From CAJBLF01 sp041679065 (lineage in GTDB: Bacteria > Patescibacteriota > Gracilibacteria > Absconditabacterales > Absconditicoccaceae), in assembly GCA_041679065.1 (NCBI GenBank), contig JBBABI010000013.1, positions 1 through 22,045 on the forward strand: DNA of 22,045 bases, read 5' to 3'. Position 1 is the stretch's first letter. Every line of letters starts with the position of its first letter. The notes beneath the pieces are model-generated. The model was not told the DNA's origin. It saw only the letters and a list, made by a program, of their open reading frames with translations, and searched no databases. Positions 7,059 through 15,299 of this stretch are shown in pieces. The position numbers were made by a program, and so were the translations under genes.

Positions 7059-7781
7059 TTACATCTTTTGAAATTCCAATCATCTCAAATTACCAGCTTG
7101 GCAATTGATCATCGATCAATCATAATTCTGTCCCAATTCCTTATTCACTGGTAACTGGAAGAGCACCAATACATGCTCTTTTTTCAATTGCTGCAATTGT
7201 TTCACGTGAGCATCATCGACGCCGAGAAAATCAGAAAAGATGACGATAGCTCTTCTACCCTTGTTCGTAACTATACGTGAGAGAAACCCAGGTATGCTGC
7301 TGTGATATCTTTTGGGAGATTTTTTTGACTGCTGAGAAATTTCGGTCATCAATGCCAGCGCTGCATCATATTTTTTTTCAGTCAGTTCTTGTTTGAGTGC
7401 ATATGTTTTTCGTAATATTCATTTCCGCTGAGGATAAAAAATCTGCAATGTCGCACCATAGGTTTTCGCATAAAAAATAATATCTGACATCATATCACAG
7501 ACCAATTCCTCATTTTTCTTGCCTTGCATCTTGCCGTTCCGATTGTAATTCACATCCCGTAGAATGTCTATCGCGATTGCCTTTTCCTGATGGTAGATGT
7601 TGCTATATAGTTGCTGCTGTTTTGCAGAAGTTTTCCGATTGATTGATTTCGCTCCATCGCTTGGACTATATGGCCTCAAATCATTTGCTTCTGTCCCGAC
7701 TCCAGAAAAAATACTTTGGAATTGGCCAAAATATTTCCCTGCAATCAATTTTTTCGGATCTAAAGAGAATTTGGATTTCAT
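7059..7781 (-). CDS. DUF58 domain protein (vWA-like fold)
   Basis: Starting at ATG 7781 (MKSKFSLDP) and ending at TAA, the protein has 240 residues; one TGA (PQRKG) must be read as Gly to join its halves. The DUF58 signature is plain: FSGVGTEANDLRPYSPSDGAKSINRKTSAK, with family pattern GxGxExxxLRxYxxGDxxRxInWkasA; here Gly-Asp is SerAsp and the Trp is Arg. A vWA-like strand AIAIDILRDVNYN and IVIFSDFLG follow. DUF58 proteins usually accompany MoxR ATPases and act in envelope or chaperone functions; no moxR is in view. An in-frame ATG at 7799 is possible but lies inside a 7-bp tandem repeat. Confidence 0.8.
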
Positions 7782-7783
7782 GG

Positions 7784-7818
7784 AATGAATAATGAACAAT
7801 GAATAATGAATAATGAAT
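7784..7818. repeat. 7-bp tandem repeat (AATGAAT x5)
   Basis: Five consecutive units AATGAAT, AATGAAC and AATGAAT x3 start 3 bases from the DUF58 start codon, with a partial sixth unit. On the minus strand the array occupies the leader where a ribosome site would be expected. It belongs to the short-word arrays seen through the window, here without an evident inverted arm. Confidence 0.8.
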
Positions 7819-7865
7819 AATGGTGTTTTTTATCTTCTATCTTTTTGTATTTCAATTCTCCACTG

Positions 7866-7986
7866 TCTCCGGCTTGCCGGAGCTTCAATTGCACCACACC
7901 ATCAATATGCTTAGCTCCGCTTAGACGCATGCAATGTGTCTCTACAAGATTATGGTGTGGGCATCCACTGTCCGCTTAGACGGACA
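7866..7986. repeat. Cluster of small hairpins at the murE 3' end
   Basis: Within the 194 bases between DUF58 and murE are CTCCGGCTTGCCGGAG (from about 7868), CCACACCAT (7894-7902) paired with ATGGTGTGG (7952-7960), and TGTCCG-CTTAGA-CGGACA (7969-7986). The last overlaps the murE stop codon and could act as its 3' structure. TCCGCTTAGACG occurs twice (about 7915 and 7971), so the hairpins share a word. Confidence 0.6.
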
Positions 7987-9277
7987 TCAATATCTCTTCC
8001 TTATCGCTTCGCTTCCTCTTCCCTAAATTCGTCAAATGGACCGTCTCATGACCTTTTCAGGCAAATAATATGACGTCGCCTTTCTGTGCAGATTCCAAAG
8101 CGAATTTGATGGCAAGTTTTCTTTCTGGGATGATGAACAGATCTTTTCCCAATGTTTTTTTCTTGATATTCGCCGTAAGCTGTTTCAAAATAGTGAATCT
8201 ATTTTCCGTATCAGCATCATCATCAGTCGCAATGATAAGATCCGCATAGTCATCCACTACTTCTCCCATGAGAGGTCTCTTGGCTGTATCTCTCAGTCCA
8301 GGAGCACCAAATACGGTGATCAATTTCCCTGATCATTTTACATTAGAAAGATAATTCAATGTCTTTTCCAATGCATCAGGAGAATGAGCAAAATCTACGA
8401 AACAATGCACGCCGTTTTTCTCTATACATTCCATTCTTCATGAAACGCCAGTAAATCATTGGATTGAAGTGATCGCTTTCTGGATATCTACTCCGATCTG
8501 TATAGCTACACTGAGTGCAGCCAGAATATTTGAGACGTTGAATTTTCCCAGGAGATGAGTTTTTACTTCATAGGATTTTCCTAGGTAGGAAAAGCTGAAT
8601 TCCGTCCCGTCGGTTTTTTCGTGAATGCGGTCAGCTTTTAATGATGCAGAACTCACAATCCCGAAACTCAGTTTTTTATCAAAGGGCATTTCATCAAACC
8701 ATTGCTTGCCGATCTTGTCATCAGCAGGAAATGAGGCATATTTATTTTGCTTTGTGTTAGTCAGGACATAGTCAAAAAGTTTTTTCTTCGCTTGTGTATA
8801 TCTTATCATAGTGCCATGATAATCCAGGTGGTCATGCGTGATATTCGTCAATACTGCGAAATCAAATTCGATTCATTCAAATCTGTATTGATCCAGCCCA
8901 TGAGATGAGGTTTCTAAGACGGCGATCTTACAACCAGCATCTTTGGCCATTGCTAAGGTTGATTGGAGATCGTAGATATCTAATGACGTCATTTTTTTTG
9001 TATTAGGAACTTCCTGGTCGCCAATCAGAATATTCGCAGTGCTTACCGAAACACATTTCCCTACATTTTCGTTCAAAATTTTATGGATCAGATTTACGGT
9101 CGTGGTTTTGCCGTTGGTTCCCGTCACTCCGATGACAAAAAATTTCTTGGACGGATTCCCATAGAGGGAATTGGCTAGTTTTCAGCTGAACTTTTTCCAT
9201 GCCTGATACAGGAAACTTTCTTTCAGGAGGGGATAAATGGTATTATAGAAGAATAATTTTTTGAGGAGTTTTTTCAT
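7976..9277 (-). CDS. murE: UDP-MurNAc-tripeptide synthetase (Mur ligase E)
   Basis: The protein has 433 residues from ATG 9277 (MKKLLKKLFF) to TAA; an in-frame ATG at 9340 would add 21 residues, and neither has a Shine-Dalgarno. It adds the third amino acid to UDP-MurNAc-L-Ala-D-Glu in the cytoplasm. Visible are the ATP loop VIGVTGTNGKTTT (48-60), LETSSHGLDQYRFEG, LTNITHDHLDYHGT, GRMECIE and DFAHSPDALEKTL, then FGAPGLRDTAKRP (about 323-335) and the end motif GKGHE (407-411), whose first Gly is TGA. The DNPR motif that selects meso-diaminopimelate is replaced by DDDA (352-355), so lysine or another residue is likelier. A short N-terminal domain before the ATP loop is typical of candidate-phyla MurE. 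Confidence 0.92.
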
Positions 9278-9372
9278 GAAATGCTTGCCGCCATTGCTAA
9301 AAATAAATGTCTCCCTGGAATATAAGATTTTGATGGACATTTACAATAAAAATTTTGTTGGGAGTGCTTTTT

Positions 9373-9455
9373 CCTCACCCCCTAGCCCCCTCTCCTTCAG
9401 AGAGGGGGAATAACGAGCCAAGACTCCTTCTCTGAAGGAGAAGGTCGGGATGAGG
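9373..9455. repeat. C-rich/G-rich hairpin repeat
   Basis: CCTCACCCCCTAGCCCCCTC begins an arm whose CCCCCTCTC pairs with GAGAGGGGG. A second arm CTCCTTC-TCT-GAAGGAG and a closing GATGAGG mirror the opening CCTCA. This type of CCTCACCCCCTA-led hairpin is dispersed in many bacterial genomes. Confidence 0.65.
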
Positions 9456-9512
9456 AGAAACCGACATAAGTAAGGGGTAAGGAAAAATTTATAAAAAAAA
9501 GAAGCAAAACTG

Positions 9513-9568
9513 GATTGCTTCGTCGTCAAAAAAACTCCCTGCCTACCGCAGACAGGCTCGCAATGACG
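9513..9568. repeat. Dispersed repeat with nested palindrome
   Basis: GATTGCTTCGTCGTC at the left and GCAATGACG at the right bracket CTGCCTACCGCAGACAGG, a small palindrome. The GATTGCTTCGTCG...CGCAATGACG framework is a common dispersed repeat in bacterial assemblies. It ends 4 bases before the rsmE stop codon. Confidence 0.5.
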
Positions 9569-9571
9569 ATT

Positions 9572-10321
9572 CTAACAATTCTTTAAAATCCAGGCTCCTA
9601 TGATAGATGCAGTTTCCATTCTTAATATAGTATCTCCCAGATCTCTGATTTCAGGTTTGACTGCTTCGAAACGCTTGTAGTCAATAGGCGTCAGTCAGCC
9701 TTCAGGACCTATGATCCCGCAAAGCGGGAGTGGAAATGTGGAAGCCTTCGGCTGTGGAGGCGTGGAAACATTTCAAAAAGACTCCATCACGTTTCCATCT
9801 TTCAACGTTTCCACGTTTCAACTTTTATCAAAGATAGTTAGTTTAGTATTCTTAATCCATTCGTTGATGTCAGAGGAAAATGTGACTAGAGGCAGATTCC
9901 GTCACCATGATTGTTCAATCGCTTCCTTAGCTATTTTCATCAATCTCTCTTTTTTCTTCTCATTCCATACTTTGATGACAGATCTTTCCGCTGGCCGGAA
10001 AACGATCTTCTCTATACCTATTTCGCATAATTTCTGGACGATGAGTTCCACTTTTTCCCGTTTATTCGGCATAGCAATAAGCATGGTCGTTGTTTGTTTT
10101 TTGTCCGAGGGAGCGTTGATGGTGTTTTTCACTTTTCCGAAAATCTTCAGATCTCTGAGTCAGGTAATTTCTATTTCATATCTTGTGTCTTTTTCTTGCA
10201 GGAAAATCACATCGCCTGTTTCCAATCTGAGTACTTTTTTGGCTTGGTTTCGAAGTTCGTGATTATCTATAGTGATTTCATCACCTTTATTATTGATATG
10301 ATCCAGTAAGAAGAGTTGCAT
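9572..10321 (-). CDS. rsmE: 16S rRNA m3U1498 methyltransferase with in-frame repeat insertion
   Basis: The protein has 249 residues, from ATG 10321 (MQLFLLDHI) to TAG. RsmE methylates N3 of U1498 in 16S rRNA as a SPOUT-family dimer. Visible are the N-terminal PUA-like part (HELRNQAKKVLRLETGDVIFL), MPNKREKVELIVQKLCEIGIEKIVF, EQSWGRNLPLV, and the knot: GIIGPEGGLTPIDY (202-215) and LGDTILRMETASIIGAWIL near the end. The second Gly of EGG is TGA. Between FDKS and the knot (about residues 167-197) lies a 31-residue low-complexity insert (GNVETLKDGNV...KASTFP) encoded exactly by the 93-bp word array at 9730-9822. It replaces the short linker of normal family members. Confidence 0.92.
9730..9822. repeat. 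8-bp word palindromic array inside rsmE
   Basis: The left arm (plus strand) is GTGGAAAT, GTGGAAGC, CTTCGGCT, GTGGAGGC and GTGGAAAC (9730-9769). The right arm is GTTTCCAT, CTTTCAAC, GTTTCCAC and GTTTCAAC (9791-9822), the inverted words. Its length of 93 bp keeps the rsmE frame, and TGA-as-Gly keeps it open. Confidence 0.85.
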
Positions 10322-10502
10322 GATACCTACTAACTAACAACTAAAAGTGAAAAGTGAACAATAATGGCCTGTTTATGAAGTTCCCTCTTTACCGAAAGAG
10401 GGGGGACCACGAAGTGGTGGGAGATTTTATTGTTTGCGGACTAAAATCCCCCATCCCTCGGGGATACCTCCCCCTTCCAAAAAGGGGGTATTCAATTGGT
10501 TG
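10322..10502. repeat. Nested hairpin block between rsmE and the CAP gene
   Basis: Several palindromes follow each other: CCCTCTTT-ACCG-AAAGAGGG (10383-10402), CCAC-GAA-GTGG, GGGAGATTTTA pairing with TAAAATCCCCC (about 10420-10452), CCCTCGGGG and CCCCCTT...AAGGGGG (about 10470-10488). Just before, AAAAGTGAAAAGTGAACA is a short-word array. No gene is present. In the minus direction this block follows the CAP gene stop and precedes the rsmE start. Confidence 0.65.
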
Positions 10503-11087
10503 TTATTTTATCTTCATCACATTCTTGCCATAATGACTTACAAGATAATATCTATTTTTCGTCACAGCAATGCCTAATCCCACACTATTGAAATTCTTGC
10601 TGACGATGGCATTGTAATGGGGTCTGGATTTTTTGTATTTCTCACTCATAAAGAAATTCCATGTAGATTTTATGGCTTTGATAAGTGCATCGGTACAATC
10701 AGCTTGAGTACAACGATAATATCATCGTCCAAGGCTTTCAGAAAACATCGTTCCTTCTGCGTTGCTGAATCCCACATGTTGGAGAGCAAACCAGCTTTGA
10801 ATGCTCCGATAATTGTAATACCCGTCACCGGTTAATCTTTGATGCGTAGTTTTACCGAGCGTTTGCAGATATTCAGCTCGTTGTTGTGCGGAGGTATCTA
10901 AAAGAGTATTTCATGTATAGGAGGTGAGTTTAAGTGATTTTCTTTCTCCGTTAGTTCGGGAAATCCATGTGGTCTTGATCTTGCTCATGTCTACATTTGC
11001 AGGAGTAGCAGCAAAAGAATGTGTTCATACAAAAAATAATGAGCAAATACTTAAAATGACTATTGTTTTAATATAGATTACATACAT
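10503..11087 (-). CDS. Secreted CAP (SCP/PR-1-like) domain protein
   Basis: The protein has 194 residues from ATG 11087 to TAA. A signal peptide is clear: IKTIVILSICSLFFVGTHSFA (about 5-26), probably cleaved after SFA. The mature part shows CAP features: repeated Ala/Gln helix TSAQQRAEYLQTLGKTTHQ, then GTMFSESLGRGYYRC, a likely disulfide pair CTQADC, and YKKSRPHYNAIVSKNFNSVGLGIAVTKNRYYLVSHYG, matching the HYxxmv...vGvGva...yy.v.yfG end of the family. Cleft His and Glu candidates are His83 and Glu in FSES. Function in bacteria is mostly unknown; such proteins are exported. It starts 22 bases after ddl stops and is probably co-transcribed. Confidence 0.85.
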
Positions 11088-11109
11088 AAATATAGTACAA
11101 CCAAATAAA

Positions 11110-12087
11110 TTATGCTAAACTAATAATGGTGTGTATGAGTTTTGTATATGATATTCATATATGTTTCATAAGCATAGGAAACATCGAAATATCAGTAAAT
11201 CCTGGCAGGGTGTTGATCTCATTGAGATATATTTTGTTCTTAGCAATAAAGAAGTCGATTCTTGCAAATCCAGTGCAGTCACAGAGTCTGTACACTTTCT
11301 GTGCTAAATTCTGAATTTTTTTCTTCTCGGTGTCTGATATCTTCGCCGGAATACAAACCGTTGCTTCATTGTTTTTGTATTTGTCTTCGTAGTCATAGAA
11401 ATCTTTTGCTAATATCAATTCTCCAGGTTCTGAAATAGTAAGTTTATTATTGCCAAGTATTGCTACCTCAACTTCTTTGGGTGAGATCAATCACTCTTCT
11501 ATGAGAATTTTGTTGTCATGTCTGCTGGCATCTGTAATGGCTTTATTGAGTTGTTCATATTTCGTTACTTTGCTAATTCCAAGGGAAGATCATGAGTTAG
11601 AAGGTTTGACGTAGAGTTGTAAAGGTAATGTTTTTTTTATTTCTTTGATTTTTTTTTCAATCTCTGTATTGTTCATAAGTTGGAAATCTATACCTACGAA
11701 TCTTGTCTGAGGAATGTGATGCCCGGCCATGAAAAGTTTAAAGAGTGATTTATCCATACAGAGTGCTGAACTCAAAACATGGCATCCACAGTACTTAATT
11801 TTTTGTAGGGTAAAAATACTCTGAAGTGTGCCATCTTCTCAATATTTGCCATGGGTAATAGGTAGTGCGATATCAAATATTTTTTTAAAGTCAGTGATAG
11901 GTAATGCTTTCTTTTTGTTGAGTTTATTGATATCGTCTACAATATAAAAATTACCATTTTTATCCCAGTAGATAAGTACAAGCTGGTATTTTTTATAATC
12001 AAAATATTTAGCGATATTTTTAGCAGAATTTATGGATACTTCCGCTTCATTGCTCAGTCCGCCAAAGAAAAGTCAGATTCTTTTCAT
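11110..12087 (-). CDS. ddl: D-alanine--D-alanine ligase
   Basis: The protein has 325 residues from ATG 12087 to TAA, the normal length for Ddl. It makes the D-Ala-D-Ala end of the peptidoglycan stem. The family motifs are in order: LFFGGLSNEAEVSINSA at the N-terminus, ALPITHGKYGEDGTLQS, YVKPSNSGSSLGISKV, LIEEGLISPKEVEVAILG, ICIPAKI-type acid loop (CIPAKISDTE), and GFARIDFFIAKNKIYLNEINTLPGFTDISMFP, where Asp, Glu and Asn bind Mg. Several motif glycines (FFGG region, HGKYGEDG, NSGSS) are TGA. No Shine-Dalgarno occurs. Together with murE it shows the cell builds a peptide stem ending in D-Ala-D-Ala. Confidence 0.95.
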
Positions 12088-12309
12088 GCACAAACAATAA
12101 AAAGATACTAAAATCAATTACCAGGATGATAGAATTTTGGATGAAGAATACAAGGGTTTTGGAAATCGTGACAACAAGAAATCCACGAATATGTATACGT
12201 ACATACAATTCATAGCAATTCGCGAAAGAAAATCAGTTTTTTGTTTGAATTTCCGCCTCATTTCCATACACTTTAAAGATAAGCATTTTTATCACTAAAA
12301 GATTTCCTC
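12088..12309. promoter_or_regulatory. Divergent intergenic region between ddl and the DUF212 gene
   Basis: These 222 bases lie between two divergent starts and must hold both promoters. They are AT-rich near both ends. No gene, hairpin or word array is visible, in contrast to most other gaps here. I cannot assign -10 or -35 boxes with confidence. Confidence 0.5.
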
Positions 12310-12798
12310 ATGATTGACTATGTTATCCAGACGGCGAGGGGATTTTTTCAGTCTTGACGACATATGTATCCTATCCTGATTGTCGCGATCGTAGGTGTTA
12401 TCATTCAAGTAGTGAAAGTAGTTATCGATCTGATCAGATATAAGCGTTTCTATATGGGACACATATTTTCTTCATGATGATTCCCTTCATTTCATAGTTG
12501 ATTAGCAAGCAGTGTGACGATGTTGGTCATGCTTGATCAGGGATTGGGAAGTGTCCGATTTGCGGTAGCTTTCGCTTTTTCATTATTATTTGCATACGAT
12601 GCGATGAATCTCAGATATGAAGCAGGACAACATGCTCAATATATCAATTCCATGAGATTTGAATTACAGAATGTCTTGCAGAAAAAGGAATGACCGCTCA
12701 AAGAAAGGATCGGACATACGCCATGGGAAGTGCTTGGCGGCATCATATTCTGATCTGTATTGACGTATATGTTGTATTATCGATTTTACCTTAGGTAA
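12310..12798 (+). CDS. DUF212 family membrane protein (YuiD-like)
   Basis: The protein has 162 residues, from ATG 12310 to TAA. Family motifs (divergent acid phosphatase/vanadium haloperoxidase-related, DUF212): SSGGFPSFHSGLASSVTML (about 56-74; the first Gly pair and another Gly are TGA), FAYDAMNLRYEAGQHAQYIN and LKERIGHTPWEVLGGIIFGS, followed by a last membrane segment. Four hydrophobic segments are likely (about 18-42, 62-80, 82-100, 145-158). Enzymatic activity has not been shown for the family. The final codons and TAA lie inside a perfect hairpin (12781-12803). Confidence 0.88.
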
Positions 12799-12803
12799 AA
12801 TCG
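12781..12803 (+). terminator. Hairpin overlapping the DUF212 stop codon
   Basis: CGATTTTACC-TTA-GGTAAAATCG is a perfect 10-bp stem with a 3-base loop that includes the last codons and TAA. No T tract follows, so it may be an RNA 3' stabiliser or ribosome-protected end rather than a classic terminator. Confidence 0.6.
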
Positions 12804-12805
12804 AA

Positions 12806-12916
12806 ATATGGAAAGATGGAAAAGTTGAAAGATGGAAAAATGATGGAGTTTCTTACATGTTTGCCTATTTCCCCTTACAGGACTTCCTTCGATCGCATGT
12901 TTCCACCTTTCAATCA
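12806..12916. repeat. 8-bp word palindromic array after the DUF212 gene
   Basis: The left arm is ATATGGAA, AGATGGAA, AAGTTGAA, AGATGGAA (12806-12837). The right arm is TTCCACCT, TTCAATCA (12901-12916), inverted words, with a 60-base centre. The stretch GTTGAAAGATGGAAA followed by TGATGGAGT is shared almost exactly with the array inside rsmE. Confidence 0.75.
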
Positions 12917-12952
12917 TAGACGAAGCTTTAGTGTTTTTTTATAAGAATACTT

Positions 12953-13801
12953 ATGATTAAATTTGTTATCCCTCGTCCTGTGAAGAAAATCCATAGATCC
13001 AGAATGACCATAGATACAGAGAAAAAGATAAGCAGAAAAGTCTTGTCTCGTCGTCGTGTTCCTCTCAAAACTATCTGGATTATCTTTATCGTGTTTGTAC
13101 TCATCTACTGAGGATTCCTTTTGCTCAAAAATACTTTGTTTGCAAAACAGTATACTATCGATACAATCAATTATGATTCTGGTGATATCCAGATCTATGA
13201 TGATCCTTATCTCTATAAGGCGGTCACAGCACAGATAAAACAAGAAAATTATAATGTCGTCCGTTTCAACAAAAATACCATTTTAGCAACCTTGCAAGGA
13301 AGCTTCCCTTTCCTCAAGGATATGACAATCACTTTCATCAATGCCAATACCGTGAAAGTGGATTTGATATTCCAGGAACCGCAACTCATCATCAGGAATG
13401 CTGATCAGAAATATGGAGTATTCCGCGGTCACATCTTCCCTATCTATTCGGGGAATACCATGGGTGCCGGCGTCAGAATCTTAGATCTTCCTGATTATCT
13501 GAGCGGAATGAATGCCATGATCGGGTTTTTCTATAGGCAATCAGCAGAAGATATTATCCAGCAGACAGATCTCATCTATGAAGCATTTTCCGGACAGATC
13601 CAGCATATCGAATATTTGCCGGGCGGAGAAAGAACGATCGTGTATTTGAAAGATAAGAAGATCTACATCAATAATCTTGCTGATGTCGCTCAGCAGATCA
13701 GAAGCTATCAGCTCCTCAAAAAATATTATTCCGATTATGCATCATTGAAGGAAATCGACTTGGGAAGCTTGGAAATGGATAAGGTTATCGTGAAAAAATA
13801 G
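12953..13801 (+). CDS. ftsQ: Cell division protein FtsQ (POTRA type)
   Basis: The protein has 282 residues from ATG 12953 to TAG. A basic cytoplasmic tail (1-38, KKIHRSRMT...SRRRVPLK) leads to one membrane span (about 40-58, TIWIIFIVFVLIYGGFLLL). A POTRA-like domain follows (YTIDTINYDSGDIQIYDDPYLYKAVTAQ...NTVKVDLIFQEPQLIIRN, about 66-150), then the beta domain with GGERTIVYLKDKKIYINNLADVAQQIRSYQLLKKYY and EIDLGSLEMDKVIVK, as in the FtsQ/DivIB C-terminus. Such proteins link early and late divisome parts. Only one of about 15 glycines is TGA (YGG), unlike the operon at 1-2492. The stop codon's G begins a 10-bp repeat array. Confidence 0.85.
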
Positions 13802-13906
13802 CCTCAGGTAGCCTCAGTTGGCCTCACATAGCCTCAGATTATTAATTTATATTTTTTTAAGAAAAATTAATATAACAATCTGTAGCAACCTGCGGCAATC
13901 TGTGAC
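13801..13906. repeat. 10-bp word palindromic element, copy A
   Basis: Four tandem 10-mers GCCTCAGGTA, GCCTCAGTTG, GCCTCACATA and GCCTCAGATT (13801-13840) are followed by an A/T centre and three inverted 10-mers CAATCTGTAG, CAACCTGCGG and CAATCTGTGA (13876-13905). The first G is the last base of the ftsQ stop codon. RNA from it would form a long imperfect hairpin. Copy B lies after sufS. Confidence 0.85.
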
Positions 13907-13947
13907 CATAAAAAGAATATATTTAAATTATTAAAAAATGTAAACAA

Positions 13948-15132
13948 ATGCTTAAAAAGGACTTTCCTATCTTCAAAAATAATCCATGATTGATTTACTT
14001 GGATAGTGCTGCTTCTACGCAAAAACCTAAAGAAGTCATCGATGGGGTCTCTGAATTTGTAGAATCATCCTATGCCAATATCCATAGAGGATCCTATTCT
14101 TTATCAGAAAGATCCGAAGAATTGTACGAAGCATCCAAAACCAAGGTCGCTGAATTACTCAAGGTGAAATCCAGTGAAATCATCTATACCTACAATGCAA
14201 ATTACGCCATCAATCTTATCGCTCAGTCGCTGTGTAAATCACAATTTCTCGGCAGAGGAGATGTCGTCTTGATCGGCATCCGGGATCATCATGCCAATAT
14301 TGTGCCTCGGCAAAGTTTATCTGCTGAATATGGTTTCAGTATCAAATTTATCAATATGCGATCGGACTACACCATAGATCGGCAGGATTTCGCCAAGAAA
14401 TATGACAAGAAAGTCAAAGTAGTTGCTTGTTCGCACGTGTCCAACGTGACGGGTGGTATTTACGATGTAGAAAAGATCAAACAGCATCTCAGATCAGATA
14501 CCTTTTTTCTGGTTGATGGATCTCAGTCCGTCCCTAATTTCGAGGTGGATGTCACCAAGATCGGTTGTGATTGTTTCGTTTTCACTGCGCATAAAATGAT
14601 GGCCTATACGGGGCTTGGTGTGGCATATCTTAAGAAGGACCGGATCAAAAAACTCCAGCCGCTCATCTCCTGAGGAGGAGCGATAGCTGATGTGGATATG
14701 GAGAGATATACGACTTTCGGCACTTCGGAAAAATTCGAAGCAGGTACGCCAAATATCATCTGAGCAGTTTCCTTGCTCAAAGCGATAGACTATATCGAGA
14801 AAATAGGCGGTATGAAGAAGATTCGAGATCATGACCAAGAACTTACTCGCTATGCGTTGGAGAAATTTCAAGCCCTGGAAAAAGCTAAAAAACTTGAGCT
14901 TATCGGCCCTTACAATCCAGCCAAGAGAGTCGGCGTCTTCTCTTTCGTGATTCCTAGGCAGAAAAATACTACCTTAGTCGGAGAAAATTTTGCCGCCAAG
15001 AAAATTTGTATCCGTTGTGGCGGGCATTGCGCGTATCCGTTGCATAAATTTTTGCGTNNNNNNNNNNATGTGTACAACGATAAGGAGGATATTGACGCGT
15101 TTTTCGCGGTATTGGGAAGGATGGTGAAATAG
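13948..15132 (+). CDS. sufS: Cysteine desulfurase, SufS type (contains assembly gap)
   Basis: The frame gives 394 residues from ATG 13948 (MLKKDFPIF) to TAG, with three TGA glycines. It is a PLP enzyme that takes sulfur from cysteine for Fe-S clusters and tRNA thiolation. Visible are IYLDSAASTQKP, ANIHRGSYSLSERSEELYE, the internal-aldimine Lys216 in FTAHKMMAYTGLG, EKFEAGTPNIIGAVSL, and catalytic Cys361 in CIRCGGHCAYPLHKFL, the group II (SufS/CsdA) form. The Arg-Ala-Ser stretch after it falls in a 10-N gap (15058-15067). E. coli SufS has about six more residues between HCA and the YN motif, so the real gap is probably longer than 10 bases. No other suf gene is near. Confidence 0.92.
15058..15067. 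other. Assembly gap (10 N) inside sufS
   Basis: Ten N bases interrupt sufS just after HKFLR. Ten happens to keep the frame with the downstream VYNDKEDIDAFF, but comparison with the family suggests some 18 more bases are missing. Confidence 0.95.
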
Positions 15133-15247
15133 TCGAAGATGGTCTCAGATGGCCTCAGGTAGCCTCACACTCCCCTCGGCATGCCGGGGTCGCGCCTCAG
15201 ATTGTTAATTTAGATTTTTTCTGCAGCAATCTGCGGCAACCTGCAGC
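15132..15247. repeat. 10-bp word palindromic element, copy B
   Basis: The 10-mers GTCGAAGATG, GTCTCAGATG, GCCTCAGGTA and GCCTCACACT (15132-15171) come first. A nested palindrome CCCCTCGGCATGCCGGGG then interrupts the series before a further GCCTCAGATT (15194-15203). After TTGTTAATTTAGA the inverted 10-mers CAATCTGCGG and CAACCTGCAG (15227-15246) follow. As in copy A, the first G is the third base of the upstream TAG stop. Orientation relative to the gene is the same. Confidence 0.85.
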
Positions 15248-15299
15248 CATTATCTAATAAAAACAATGATTTAATATATTAAGCCAATTATGTCAATCT

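Larger units (their letters stand above)
9278..9571. other. Gene-free interval between murE and rsmE
   Basis: No gene is supported here apart from a possible longer N-terminus of murE (to 9340). The interval is mainly two repeat blocks (listed separately) joined by A-rich sequence. Apparent ORFs across it are made by the repeats. Confidence 0.6.

Noticed and set aside
9341..9529. Plus/minus ORFs across 9341-9529 and 9711-10309
   Set aside because: They are antisense or repeat-generated frames over the rsmE gene and the C-rich hairpin block, with no family resemblance.
7059..10321. Apparent pseudogene cluster (DUF58, murE and rsmE each split into several ORFs under the standard code)
   Set aside because: All breaks are TGA at glycine positions; with TGA as Gly each gene is intact, so these are not frameshifts or decay.
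13801..13906. CRISPR-like or phage attachment array
   Set aside because: Repeat units are only 10 bp, contiguous with no spacers, and half are inverted; no cas genes are near.
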